Counted from the stretch's first letter, positions 1 to 5,890 are shown. The stretch is DNA of 7,440 nucleotides from an uncultured Lachnospiraceae bacterium (GCA_947178085.1 CAMWWS010000125.1:1-7440); one strand, 5' to 3'. The notes: generated from the letters alone by a model not told the origin. A program made the numbers and translations.

Positions 1-641
1 ATCAGATACAGGGCAAAAAACAGACCTTCGGGGCTGGTAATAAAAATCTGATTTACATACACAGAAGAAACTGCCAGCATCAGCATTGTAATACACGCTG
101 CAATCTTTCCTACCATTTTTTTTACGGCAAAATACGCCAGCAGAAGCGTTGCCGTCTGGATAAAAATATGCAGCCATACCGTCGCATTTTCAAAGAAAGA
201 TAATACAAATGACAGGCATAGTATGTACAAATATGAAGCGCCATGCAGTATAATCTCTGCATATTCTCCGATATTTCCGGAAGCCGCCAGATAATGCTCA
301 GTCTCTTCCATTGAGCGCAATCCATAATGCATATACATCTCAACACGATAAATAAGTCCTGCACAACAGATACAAAATACTGTAATAATCTCCCATATGA
401 TCGCTGCGCGCCGGCTTATCCTATACTTATTCCTAAGCTTTGAAGCTGCTTTATTTATAAGAATACAGCATGCTATAATCAATACGAGAACCAAAGCAAC
501 AAAGGCTATCATGTAATATACTGTTCCCGTGCCTATTTCATTTTTCCAGAATAGCACCGTATATATGGCTAACAATACCCCTGCAGCACATGTATACACT
601 GCCCATAGCAAGCTGCTTAACCATGTTCTTTTATATATCAT
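1..641 (-). CDS. Polytopic membrane protein, GT-C glycosyltransferase-like; 3' end beyond window
   Basis: An uninterrupted frame of 213 codons runs from an ATG at 641-639 to the window edge, so the protein is truncated here at its C-terminal side. The start is supported by AGGAG at 654-650, 8 nt upstream, which overlaps the metY stop codon. Hydrophobic segments lie at about residues 8-30, 41-62, 80-97, 132-150, 153-172, 179-197 and from 204 on. The largest non-membrane loop (98-130) carries E101 and the E112-E113-T-E115-H-Y-L-A-A stretch. A first large outer loop with acidic residues before a Y..A pattern, followed by closely packed helices with a basic turn (KKMVGK, 174-179), is typical of GT-C enzymes of the GT39/ArnT type that use polyprenyl-phosphate sugars. 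That assignment is inference from pattern only; it could be an unrelated membrane protein. The frame is certain, the function is not. Confidence 0.8.
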   Translation of the reverse strand, partial: MIYKRTWLSSLLWAVYTCAAGVLLAIYTVLFWKNEIGTGTVYYMIAFVALVLVLIIACCILINKAASKLRNKYRISRRAAIIWEIITVFCICCAGLIYRVEMYMHYGLRSMEETEHYLAASGNIGEYAEIILHGASYLYILCLSFVLSFFENATVWLHIFIQTATLLLAYFAVKKMVGKIAACITMLMLAVSSVYVNQIFITSPEGLFFALYL

Positions 642-649
642 CAAACCTG

Positions 650-654
650 CTCCT
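650..654 (-). promoter_or_regulatory. Shine-Dalgarno overlapping the metY stop
   Basis: AGGAG at 654-650 precedes the ATG at 641 by 8 nt. Its first two bases are the AG of the metY TAG stop (655-653). Ribosomes ending metY therefore release on top of the next gene's binding site, which suggests translational coupling. Confidence 0.7.
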
Positions 655-1936
655 ATATTTGATTTAAAGCCTGCTCCAAGTCTTCTATTATATCCTTTAC
701 ATTCTCAATTCCGACAGAAAGACGAATCAAATCAGGAGCAACGCCGGCTTCTTTAAGCTGTTCGTCGTTCATCTGTCTGTGTGTATGGCTAGCCGGATGC
801 AGAACACAGGTTCTCGCATCAGCAACATGCGTCACGATTGCGGCAAGTTTAAGCTTATCCATCATATCTGAAGCAGCCTTTCTTCCGCCCTTAAGCCCAA
901 ATGAAATAACGCCGCAGGTACCCTTAGGCATATATTTCTGTGCTAACTCATAGTATTTATTGCTCTTAAGTCCCGGATAATTCACCCAAGCGACTTTTTC
1001 ATGCGCTTCCAGATATTCCGCTACCTTCTGAGCATTATAACAGTGTCTTTCCACACGAAGCGGCAGAGTCTCAAGCCCTACATTCAGCAAAAATGCATTC
1101 TGTGGCGACTGTATAGAGCCTAAATCCCTCATAAGCTGGCTTGTTGCCTTAGTAATGTATGCTGCTTTTCCGAATTTCTCCGTATATGTAATTCCATGAT
1201 AGGATTCATCCGGTGTGCATAGTCCCGGAAACTTCTCAGGATATTTTGTCCAGTCAAAATTACCGGAATCCACGATACAACCGCCTACCGACATAGCGTG
1301 TCCATCCATATATTTCGTAGTGGAGTGGGTGACGATATCAGCCCCCCATTCAAACGGATTGCAGTTAATCGGCGTAGCAAATGTATTGTCTACAATAAGC
1401 GGCACCTGATGACTGTGTGCCAGCTTCGCAAACTTCTCAATATCAAGTACAACCAATGCCGGATTCGCAATCGTCTCGGCAAATACACATTTGGTATTCT
1501 CCCTGAAAGCCTTATTCAGTTCTTCAACATCTGCATCAGGATCGACGACGGTACACTCAATACCCATCTTCTTCATCGTACAGGTCAGCAGATTAAAAGT
1601 ACCTCCATATACTGTCGAAGACATCACCACATGGTCTCCCGCTTCGCAGATATTGAATACGGCATAATAGGTTGCCGCCTGTCCGGAAGATGTAAGCATG
1701 GCAGCCACGCCGCCTTCAAGCTCACAGATTTTGGCTGCTACACATTCATTGGTAGGATTTTGCAGCCGTGTATAAAAAAATCCGCTTTCCTCTAAATCAA
1801 ACAACCTTCCCATCTGTTCTGACGAATCATATTTAAAAGTTGTACTCTGATAGATTGGCAGCACCCTTGGTTCGCCGTTTTTCGGCTTCCATCCCGACTG
1901 TATGCATATTGTTTCCTTTTCATACTGCTTTCCCAC
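653..1936 (-). CDS. metY: O-acetylhomoserine sulfhydrylase (aminocarboxypropyltransferase), MetY
   Basis: This 427-residue protein is a PLP enzyme of the Cys/Met metabolism family. MetY makes homocysteine from O-acetylhomoserine and sulfide in the cytoplasm. Visible motifs are Y55-T-R57 with NPT (phosphate contact from the neighbouring subunit), SSGQAA (83-88), Y110 (expected to stack on the PLP ring), D183 in VDNTFATP (pyridine nitrogen), K208 in HSTTKYMDGH (Schiff base), HPASHTHRQM (380-389) and R405 in IRLSVGIE (substrate carboxylate). The length and the long insert around 225-265 fit MetY better than cystathionine gamma-synthase or methionine gamma-lyase, which are nearer 380-400 residues. 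The start is GTG at 1936: TAA lies immediately upstream in frame, GGAGG sits 8 nt before it, and the next in-frame ATG (residue 42) would remove conserved sequence. It follows yebC by 22 nt with no room for its own promoter or a methionine riboswitch. Confidence 0.93.
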   Translation of the reverse strand: MGKQYEKETICIQSGWKPKNGEPRVLPIYQSTTFKYDSSEQMGRLFDLEESGFFYTRLQNPTNECVAAKICELEGGVAAMLTSSGQAATYYAVFNICEAGDHVVMSSTVYGGTFNLLTCTMKKMGIECTVVDPDADVEELNKAFRENTKCVFAETIANPALVVLDIEKFAKLAHSHQVPLIVDNTFATPINCNPFEWGADIVTHSTTKYMDGHAMSVGGCIVDSGNFDWTKYPEKFPGLCTPDESYHGITYTEKFGKAAYITKATSQLMRDLGSIQSPQNAFLLNVGLETLPLRVERHCYNAQKVAEYLEAHEKVAWVNYPGLKSNKYYELAQKYMPKGTCGVISFGLKGGRKAASDMMDKLKLAAIVTHVADARTCVLHPASHTHRQMNDEQLKEAGVAPDLIRLSVGIENVKDIIEDLEQALNQI

Positions 1937-1944
1937 TTATATAG

Positions 1945-1950
1945 CCTCCC
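1945..1950 (-). promoter_or_regulatory. Shine-Dalgarno deciding the metY GTG start
   Basis: GGGAGG at 1950-1945 lies 8 nt upstream of the GTG at 1936-1934. An ATG a few bases inside the gene (within CAGTATGAA) is out of frame, so GTG is the only well-placed start. Confidence 0.75.
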
Positions 1951-1958
1951 TTTTTATA

Positions 1959-2687
1959 TCACTCATCCCAGTTATGATATACTGCCTGTACATCATCATC
2001 TTCTTCAAGTAAATCCAGTGTTCTCTGTAAATTCTTAATTGCTGTCTCATCAGTAAGCTCCACCCAGTTCTGTGGAATCATGGTAACTTCGGAAGACGCC
2101 ATCTTGACCCCTGCATCCTCCAACGCTTTCGTTACGGTCTCCAAATCATCCGGCGCCGTGTAAATCTCAAAGCTGTCCTCTTCTTCTGAAAAATCCTCTG
2201 CGCCCGCGTCCAATGCAGTCATCATCACATCATCCGCTTCCATATCGCATTCTTCCCTGTCTATGATGATAAGTCCTCTTTTGTCAAACATAAAAGAAAC
2301 ACAGCCCGGAGTGCCGACATTGCCCTGTCCTTTGGTAAAAGCGCTTCTTACATTTGCCGCCGTTCTATTGGTATTATCAGTCAGGGCGTCAACAATTATC
2401 GCTATACCGTTAGGACCATAACCCTCATAGGTCACATATTTGTAATTGACGCTTCCATTGTCTCCTGCAGCTTTCTTGATTCCTCTTTCTATAGTATCAT
2501 TCGGCATATTGTTAGCTTTCGCTTTCGCGATAATCTGTGCTAACTTAAAATTATTGTTCGGATCCGGTCCTCCATCCTTAACCGCAACAGCAATTTCTCT
2601 TCCGAGAATAGTAAAAATCTTACCTTTTGCAGCATCATTTTTTTCTTTCTTATGTTTAATATTTGCAAATTTTGAATGTCCTGACAT
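1959..2687 (-). CDS. yebC: YebC/PmpR-family protein (TACO1 family)
   Basis: The 242-residue product opens with MSGHSKFANIKHKKEKNDAAKGKIF, the family signature near the N-terminus (MSGHSKWANIKH in most members, with F7 in place of W here), and keeps the usual full length of about 240. A basic helical N-terminal domain (about 1-75, with GREI and NMPNDTIERGIKKA) is followed by the YEGYGPNGIAIIVDALTDNTNRTAANVRSAF block (87-117) and a strongly acidic second half. The family was long annotated as a DNA-binding regulator; more recent work on bacterial members and human TACO1 points to a ribosome-associated role in easing stalls such as those at proline runs. The sequence alone does not decide between these. 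The start is fixed by the conserved N-terminus. The best Shine-Dalgarno (AAGGAG, 2706-2701) is 13 nt away, which is long. metY follows closely and probably shares the transcript. Confidence 0.95.
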   Translation of the reverse strand: MSGHSKFANIKHKKEKNDAAKGKIFTILGREIAVAVKDGGPDPNNNFKLAQIIAKAKANNMPNDTIERGIKKAAGDNGSVNYKYVTYEGYGPNGIAIIVDALTDNTNRTAANVRSAFTKGQGNVGTPGCVSFMFDKRGLIIIDREECDMEADDVMMTALDAGAEDFSEEEDSFEIYTAPDDLETVTKALEDAGVKMASSEVTMIPQNWVELTDETAIKNLQRTLDLLEEDDDVQAVYHNWDE

Positions 2688-2700
2688 ATCAGTAACACTG

Positions 2701-2706
2701 CTCCTT
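2701..2706 (-). promoter_or_regulatory. Shine-Dalgarno of yebC, unusually far from the start
   Basis: AAGGAG at 2706-2701 is the only good site upstream of the yebC ATG (2687). The 13-nt spacing is longer than the 7-10 nt seen at the other genes here. The conserved MSGHSK start leaves no alternative initiation codon nearby. Confidence 0.5.
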
Positions 2707-2747
2707 TCTCAGTCTGTGACTTAGTGCTTTTTCATTAATACACTTGA

Positions 2748-2770
2748 TTCTTTCTCAACCTGCGAATTTG
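2748..2770 (-). repeat. 23-bp dispersed repeat, copy 1 (CBS gene-yebC gap)
   Basis: Positions 2748-2770 are identical to 5868-5890 and in the same orientation. The minus-strand sequence contains CAAATTCGCAGG followed by TTGAGAAAGAA. This copy lies entirely in noncoding sequence and includes most of one arm (2762-2772) of an inverted repeat. Confidence 0.85.
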
Positions 2771-2791
2771 TGCTCTCATACACAAATTTGC
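2762..2791. repeat. Inverted repeat with 11-bp arms, 8-nt loop
   Basis: GCGAATTTGTG (2762-2772) and CACAAATTTGC (2781-2791) are inverted copies with one mismatch (2764 against 2789) around an 8-nt loop. It abuts a second inverted repeat at 2792-2815 with no base between. It would form a hairpin in the leader of a transcript reading into yebC; no T-tract follows it. Confidence 0.65.
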
Positions 2792-2815
2792 ATGTGAAAA
2801 ATTTATTTTTCACAT
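2792..2815. repeat. Perfect 10-bp inverted repeat, 4-nt loop
   Basis: ATGTGAAAAA (2792-2801) and TTTTTCACAT (2806-2815) are exact inverted copies around TTTA. The stem is A+T rich and has no following U-run on the minus strand, so it is not a convincing intrinsic terminator for the CBS-domain gene ending at 2823. It overlaps the start point expected from the candidate promoter at 2817-2845, so an operator or a 5'-end stabilising hairpin is possible. Confidence 0.7.
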
Positions 2816-2816
2816 T

Positions 2817-2845
2817 ATTTTATCATTTCTTTTCTGTTTCTTCAA
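2817..2845 (-). promoter_or_regulatory. Candidate sigma-A promoter for yebC-metY
   Basis: TTGAAG (2845-2840) and TAAAAT (2822-2817) are separated by exactly 17 nt. The -35 box matches the consensus at 4 of 6 positions and the -10 box at 5 of 6. It lies across the 3' end of the CBS-domain gene and would start transcription near 2810, giving a leader of about 120 nt. A+T-rich sequence makes chance matches common, so this is tentative. Confidence 0.35.
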
Positions 2846-4211
2846 CCATCTTGGAATTTTTTTCTTCGTCAGGCTCCGTTTCAGGCATTTTAGATGCACT
2901 CACGCTCTGAACCATCAGGTTTTTGGCTTCAAGGATTTTAAACAGATACCCTTTATATTGAAATTCAAATTCTTCACCGTCTTCAGGAATATGCTCAAGT
3001 CTTGAAATCACGAAACCGTTGACTGTGTCAAAAACTTCCTCATCCATTGCTATTCCAAGCTGCTCTGACAATTCATCCAGCGGCATCATACCGTCAATTA
3101 TGTATTCATTCTGACCGTTTTCCTTGATATAGCTTTCTTCTTCGTCATATTCATCCTGAATCTTTCCGACTATTTCTTCCAGAATATCTTCAAGTGCAAG
3201 CAGTCCCGCCGTCTGCCCATACTCGTCAATGACGATTGCCATCTGAATTTTTTCATTCTGCATGGTTTTCAGCAAATCGTCTATCTTTCTTGTCTCTGTA
3301 ATAAAGAACGGCTCCCTGAGCAGCCCTTTGATTTTTCCGATAGATTTCCCCAACATCTTATCATTCATCTGCATACGCATGACGTCCTTCAGATGCAGAA
3401 TTCCTACGATATGGTCAATCGTACCGTCATAGACAGGAAAACGGCTGTTGTGCTCGTTAATGATAAAAGCCGCCGCCTCCTGTAATGTCATATTACAGTC
3501 AATCGCAATCATATTATTACGGTTGATCATGATATCCTTAGCTTCCTTTTCACCATATTCAAAAATATTGGTAATCATCTCCGCTTCGCTTTCAAGCAGA
3601 ACCCCCTGCTCATGCCCGACACTTATCATGGAACGGATTTCTTCTTCCGTAACATCTGCAGTCTCATCCAGTCCTTTTATGCCAAACACTTGCAGAATCC
3701 CTCTGGCAGTTATTGATATAAATCCGGTAAACGGCGCTGCAATGCGCACAAAAAGATATACCGGCGTAATACAAAGCCTGATCCATGCATCGGGATATCT
3801 TGACGCAGCCTTCCTTGGAATTAGCACACCGAAAGTCAGCACTATGTATAACATACATATTGTAACAACGATTGCAGTAAGCACTATGAAACAATCAATC
3901 TGCCAATCTGCATTCCAGCCCATGTTTTTTATGGCAGCAGCGGAAAATAACCAGAAATAATTATATAATCTTACTAAAAGGAATGCTCCGAGCAGCATAT
4001 TAATCATTACAATCCCCAACTGTACTGCATTTGAGTACTTAGCCGGATTGTCTATCATATACTGCAGCCTTTCGGCCTTTTTATCAGGCTTTTTTTCACT
4101 ATCCTCCGCGTCAGTGTTCGAGCGGTTCTGCAGCGCGGCGTTAAAACCGTAAAATATCATTTCCAAAACCAAAAGAGTTAAAAATACCAGCACCATGCCA
4201 ATATCAATCAT
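2823..4211 (-). CDS. CNNM/CBS/CorC-HlyC domain membrane protein, divergent
   Basis: The 462-residue protein has the order of the CorC/HlyC ('hemolysin family') group: a membrane domain (segments about 3-24, 62-84, 106-132 and 143-165), two CBS domains (about 222-282, with RFPVYDGTIDHIVGILHLKDVM, and 302-355, with AIVIDEYGQTAGLLALEDILEEIVG) and a C-terminal CorC_HlyC domain (about 367-437, with TVNGFVISRL). The tail (441-462) is charged. Relatives are membrane proteins linked to magnesium or other cation export, with nucleotide binding by the CBS pair; the hemolysin name is historical. The membrane domain is unusual: YGFNAAL (21-27) stands where relatives have a Ser-x-Glu motif, GVLIPRKAA (128-136) replaces the common GE.xPK.A, and a charged stretch (30-49) follows helix 1. 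The start is ATG 4211 with TAAGG 8 nt upstream. Transport function is therefore uncertain. Confidence 0.88.
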   Translation of the reverse strand: MIDIGMVLVFLTLLVLEMIFYGFNAALQNRSNTDAEDSEKKPDKKAERLQYMIDNPAKYSNAVQLGIVMINMLLGAFLLVRLYNYFWLFSAAAIKNMGWNADWQIDCFIVLTAIVVTICMLYIVLTFGVLIPRKAASRYPDAWIRLCITPVYLFVRIAAPFTGFISITARGILQVFGIKGLDETADVTEEEIRSMISVGHEQGVLLESEAEMITNIFEYGEKEAKDIMINRNNMIAIDCNMTLQEAAAFIINEHNSRFPVYDGTIDHIVGILHLKDVMRMQMNDKMLGKSIGKIKGLLREPFFITETRKIDDLLKTMQNEKIQMAIVIDEYGQTAGLLALEDILEEIVGKIQDEYDEEESYIKENGQNEYIIDGMMPLDELSEQLGIAMDEEVFDTVNGFVISRLEHIPEDGEEFEFQYKGYLFKILEAKNLMVQSVSASKMPETEPDEEKNSKMVEETEKK

Positions 4212-4219
4212 GTCAATAA

Positions 4220-4237
4220 CCTTACCCTTTCTCAGTC
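4220..4237 (-). promoter_or_regulatory. Shine-Dalgarno and shared leader motif of the CBS-domain gene
   Basis: TAAGG (4224-4220) sits 8 nt before the ATG at 4211. Just upstream, GACTGAGAAAGG (4237-4226) is identical to 12 nt upstream of yebC (2714-2703). Confidence 0.5.
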
Positions 4238-4255
4238 AGTATGCCCGTACTACTC

Positions 4256-4597
4256 TTATGTATCAAGCTCAAGACTTACCATTAAACCTGTATTAACTTC
4301 TTTCATAATTTCCTTATCAAGATGGCAGACTCTGTCCTTCAATCTCTTCTTATCAATAGTACGAAGCTGCTCTAAAAGGATTACCGAGTCCTTTACCATA
4401 TCATATTTATTTGCATTCAATTCTATATGCGTAGGCAGCTTAGCCTTATTCATCTTAGAGGTAATCGCCGCACAGATTACGGTCGGGCTATGCTTATTTC
4501 CGACATCGTTCTGAATAATCAACACCGGTCTGACGCCCCCCTGTTCTGAGCCGATTACCGGTCTTAAGTCAGCATAATAAATATCTCCTCGTCTCAT
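4256..4597 (-). CDS. mazF: MazF/EndoA-type mRNA interferase toxin
   Basis: The 113-residue protein closely matches the Bacillus subtilis EndoA (NdoA) pattern throughout: [27 protein letters not shown] (16-31), [11 protein letters not shown] (37-47), KLPTHIEL and [17 protein letters not shown] (70-86). R23 and T46 correspond to the catalytic Arg25 and Thr48 of the Bacillus enzyme. Such toxins cut single-stranded mRNA at short sites (UACAU in B. subtilis); the site here is unknown. I chose ATG 4597 because AAGGA lies 10 nt upstream and the product then begins as the family does. A TTG at 4615 in the same frame would add six residues but overlaps the Shine-Dalgarno itself. The gene follows alr as in many Firmicutes, but the usual antitoxin gene between them is missing: the gap is only 89 nt. 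A separate promoter lies in that gap. Confidence 0.95.
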   Translation of the reverse strand: MRRGDIYYADLRPVIGSEQGGVRPVLIIQNDVGNKHSPTVICAAITSKMNKAKLPTHIELNANKYDMVKDSVILLEQLRTIDKKRLKDRVCHLDKEIMKEVNTGLMVSLELDT

Positions 4598-4607
4598 ATC
4601 AAACACT

Positions 4608-4612
4608 TCCTT
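4608..4612 (-). promoter_or_regulatory. Shine-Dalgarno deciding the mazF start
   Basis: AAGGA at 4612-4608 is 10 nt upstream of ATG 4597. The nearby in-frame TTG (4615) begins just before this site and has no site of its own, so it is unlikely to be the start. Confidence 0.6.
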
Positions 4613-4626
4613 CAATCAATCCAGCA

Positions 4627-4655
4627 ATTCTAAGTAACAGCAATAGTATTGCCAA
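4627..4655 (-). promoter_or_regulatory. Sigma-A-type promoter for mazF
   Basis: TTGGCA (4655-4650) and TAGAAT (4632-4627) are separated by exactly 17 nt; each box matches the consensus at 5 of 6 positions. Transcription would start near 4620, leaving a leader of about 23 nt with the Shine-Dalgarno intact. It is the best promoter match I found in a junction in this window. Confidence 0.6.
4640..4652. promoter_or_regulatory. 13-bp palindrome overlapping the mazF -35 box
   Basis: The plus strand reads GCAATAGTATTGC, a perfect 6-1-6 inverted repeat. It covers half of the -35 box and most of the promoter spacer, a position where a bound repressor would block RNA polymerase. An operator role is inferred from position alone. 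Confidence 0.4.
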
Positions 4656-4686
4656 TTTCTCTGAAGGTATACGCACAAATCATTTA

Positions 4687-5853
4687 TCAATCCGCTTTTG
4701 TATTCATGACTTCGCCGTTCTTTATATAAACTCTCGGAATCCTCACCCCCAGATTGCAGGCAAACTCATAGTTAAATCTGCCGGAAAGCTCTCCCAGTTC
4801 TTCCAAAGTAATCTGAGAATCTCCATCCTGCCCGATTAAAGTAACTTCATCCCCTTCTTTAGCTTCCGGGATATCATCTATGCATACCATAAACTGATCC
4901 ATACAGACTCTTCCGAGAATAGCCGCCTTCTTTCCATGAATAAGGACATATCCTTTATTTGAAAGACTTCTTGGATATCCGTCACCGTATCCTACCGGAA
5001 TGGTGGCTATACGCATTTTTTTATCTGTTATATATGTGCCACCATAGCTTACAGGCACACCCTTTTCCACCTGCTTGATAAATACGATATGACTCTTTAA
5101 TGACAATGCAGGCTTAAGCGGCACAATATCTTTATTAACTTCACTTGACGGCCATAACCCGTATATAATAATCCCTGCGCGCACCATATCCATATCGGCT
5201 TCTTTTAACTCTATGATGCCTGCGCTGTTCGAGCAGTGCTTTATCGGAATCCTGTATCCGAGCTCAGTTTCTATCCGGCGCATGAACACGCTGATTTGAC
5301 CAAGCTGCGTGTTGACCGATTCCTTATCTTTTTCATCCGCCCTTGCAAAATGTGTGAATACGCCTTCTACCTCAATATTTTTATATGACAGTGCCTTTTT
5401 AACGAAACTTAAGCCGCTGTCATCAGGATAAATACCGATTCTTGACATGCCTGTATCGACTTTTATATGAACTTTAGCCTTCTTTCCAAGTATGGCAGCC
5501 CGTGAATCCAATTCTTTCAGCATATCGTATCTAAACACTGTCTGCCGGATTTCCCTTTCTATCAATTCATCATAGCAATGCGGAAAACTATACCCCAGAA
5601 TCAGTATAGGCTTTCTAAGCCCAGACTTATGCAGCATAAGCGCTTCCTCCGCTGTCGCCACGCCATAACCGAATATATAATCAAGCTGCTCTAACTCCAT
5701 TCCTATTCTGACAGCGCCATGCCCGTATCCGTCTGCCTTGATTATACCCATTATCTTTGTATCCTGAGCAATATTTTTCTTAATCTGCTCCAGATTATAT
5801 AGAACAGCATCTAAATCTACTACTGCATATACCCTTTGGTAATCATCCATCAT
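4687..5853 (-). CDS. alr: Alanine racemase
   Basis: The 388-residue PLP enzyme interconverts L- and D-alanine in the cytoplasm, supplying D-alanine for peptidoglycan. The N-terminal barrel carries K39 in IIKADGYGHG (Schiff-base lysine), HIKVDTGMSRIG (129-140, with R138), HCSNSAG (206-212) and MVRAGIIIYG (223-232, with R225 expected at the PLP nitrogen). The C-terminal beta domain carries Y270 in VSYGGTY (the second catalytic base, contributed to the partner subunit), GYGDGYPR (288-295) and VCMDQ (316-320). Length is normal for the family. The start ATG 5853 has GAGG 7 nt upstream; the next codon is also ATG and could serve instead. It begins 21 nt after nnr stops, so the two are probably co-transcribed. 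Nothing in it looks broken. Confidence 0.97.
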   Translation of the reverse strand: MMDDYQRVYAVVDLDAVLYNLEQIKKNIAQDTKIMGIIKADGYGHGAVRIGMELEQLDYIFGYGVATAEEALMLHKSGLRKPILILGYSFPHCYDELIEREIRQTVFRYDMLKELDSRAAILGKKAKVHIKVDTGMSRIGIYPDDSGLSFVKKALSYKNIEVEGVFTHFARADEKDKESVNTQLGQISVFMRRIETELGYRIPIKHCSNSAGIIELKEADMDMVRAGIIIYGLWPSSEVNKDIVPLKPALSLKSHIVFIKQVEKGVPVSYGGTYITDKKMRIATIPVGYGDGYPRSLSNKGYVLIHGKKAAILGRVCMDQFMVCIDDIPEAKEGDEVTLIGQDGDSQITLEELGELSGRFNYEFACNLGVRIPRVYIKNGEVMNTKAD

Positions 5854-5867
5854 GTTAATACCTCGGT

Positions 5868-5890
5868 TTCTTTCTCAACCTGCGAATTTG
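5868..5890 (-). repeat. 23-bp dispersed repeat, copy 2 (3' end of nnr)
   Basis: Identical to 2748-2770 and in the same orientation. This copy encodes the last residues of Nnr (KFAG and the TGA stop) and extends 7 nt into the nnr-alr gap, ending near the alr Shine-Dalgarno. Confidence 0.85.

Noticed and set aside
122..364. 80-codon minus-strand frame
   Set aside because: It is another frame within the 213-codon membrane protein, which has a better start, a ribosome site and clear membrane helices.
1298..1795. 165-codon plus-strand frame
   Set aside because: Lies wholly antisense to metY, which has clear family motifs; no ribosome site or recognisable protein features.
2751..2756. TTGAGA -35 box for yebC within the 23-bp repeat
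   Set aside because: No acceptable -10 box at 16-18 nt; the best sequences there are ATGAAA-like.
2792..2815. Inverted repeat as an intrinsic terminator for the CBS-domain gene
   Set aside because: The stem is A+T rich and is followed by GCAAATTTG rather than a U-run on the transcribed strand.
3448..3960. 170-codon plus-strand frame
   Set aside because: Antisense to the CBS-domain gene; a by-product of its codon use.
4256..4615. TTG at 4615 as the mazF start, giving 119 residues
   Set aside because: It overlaps the Shine-Dalgarno for the ATG at 4597, has no site of its own, and adds residues not found in the family.
4630..4683. A 17-codon frame between alr and mazF as a mini-antitoxin
   Set aside because: Far shorter than known MazF antitoxins, no ribosome site, and it overlaps the predicted mazF promoter.
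5848..5850. Second ATG of alr as the true start
   Set aside because: Not excluded, but the first ATG has better spacing (7 nt) from GAGG; the proteins differ by one residue.
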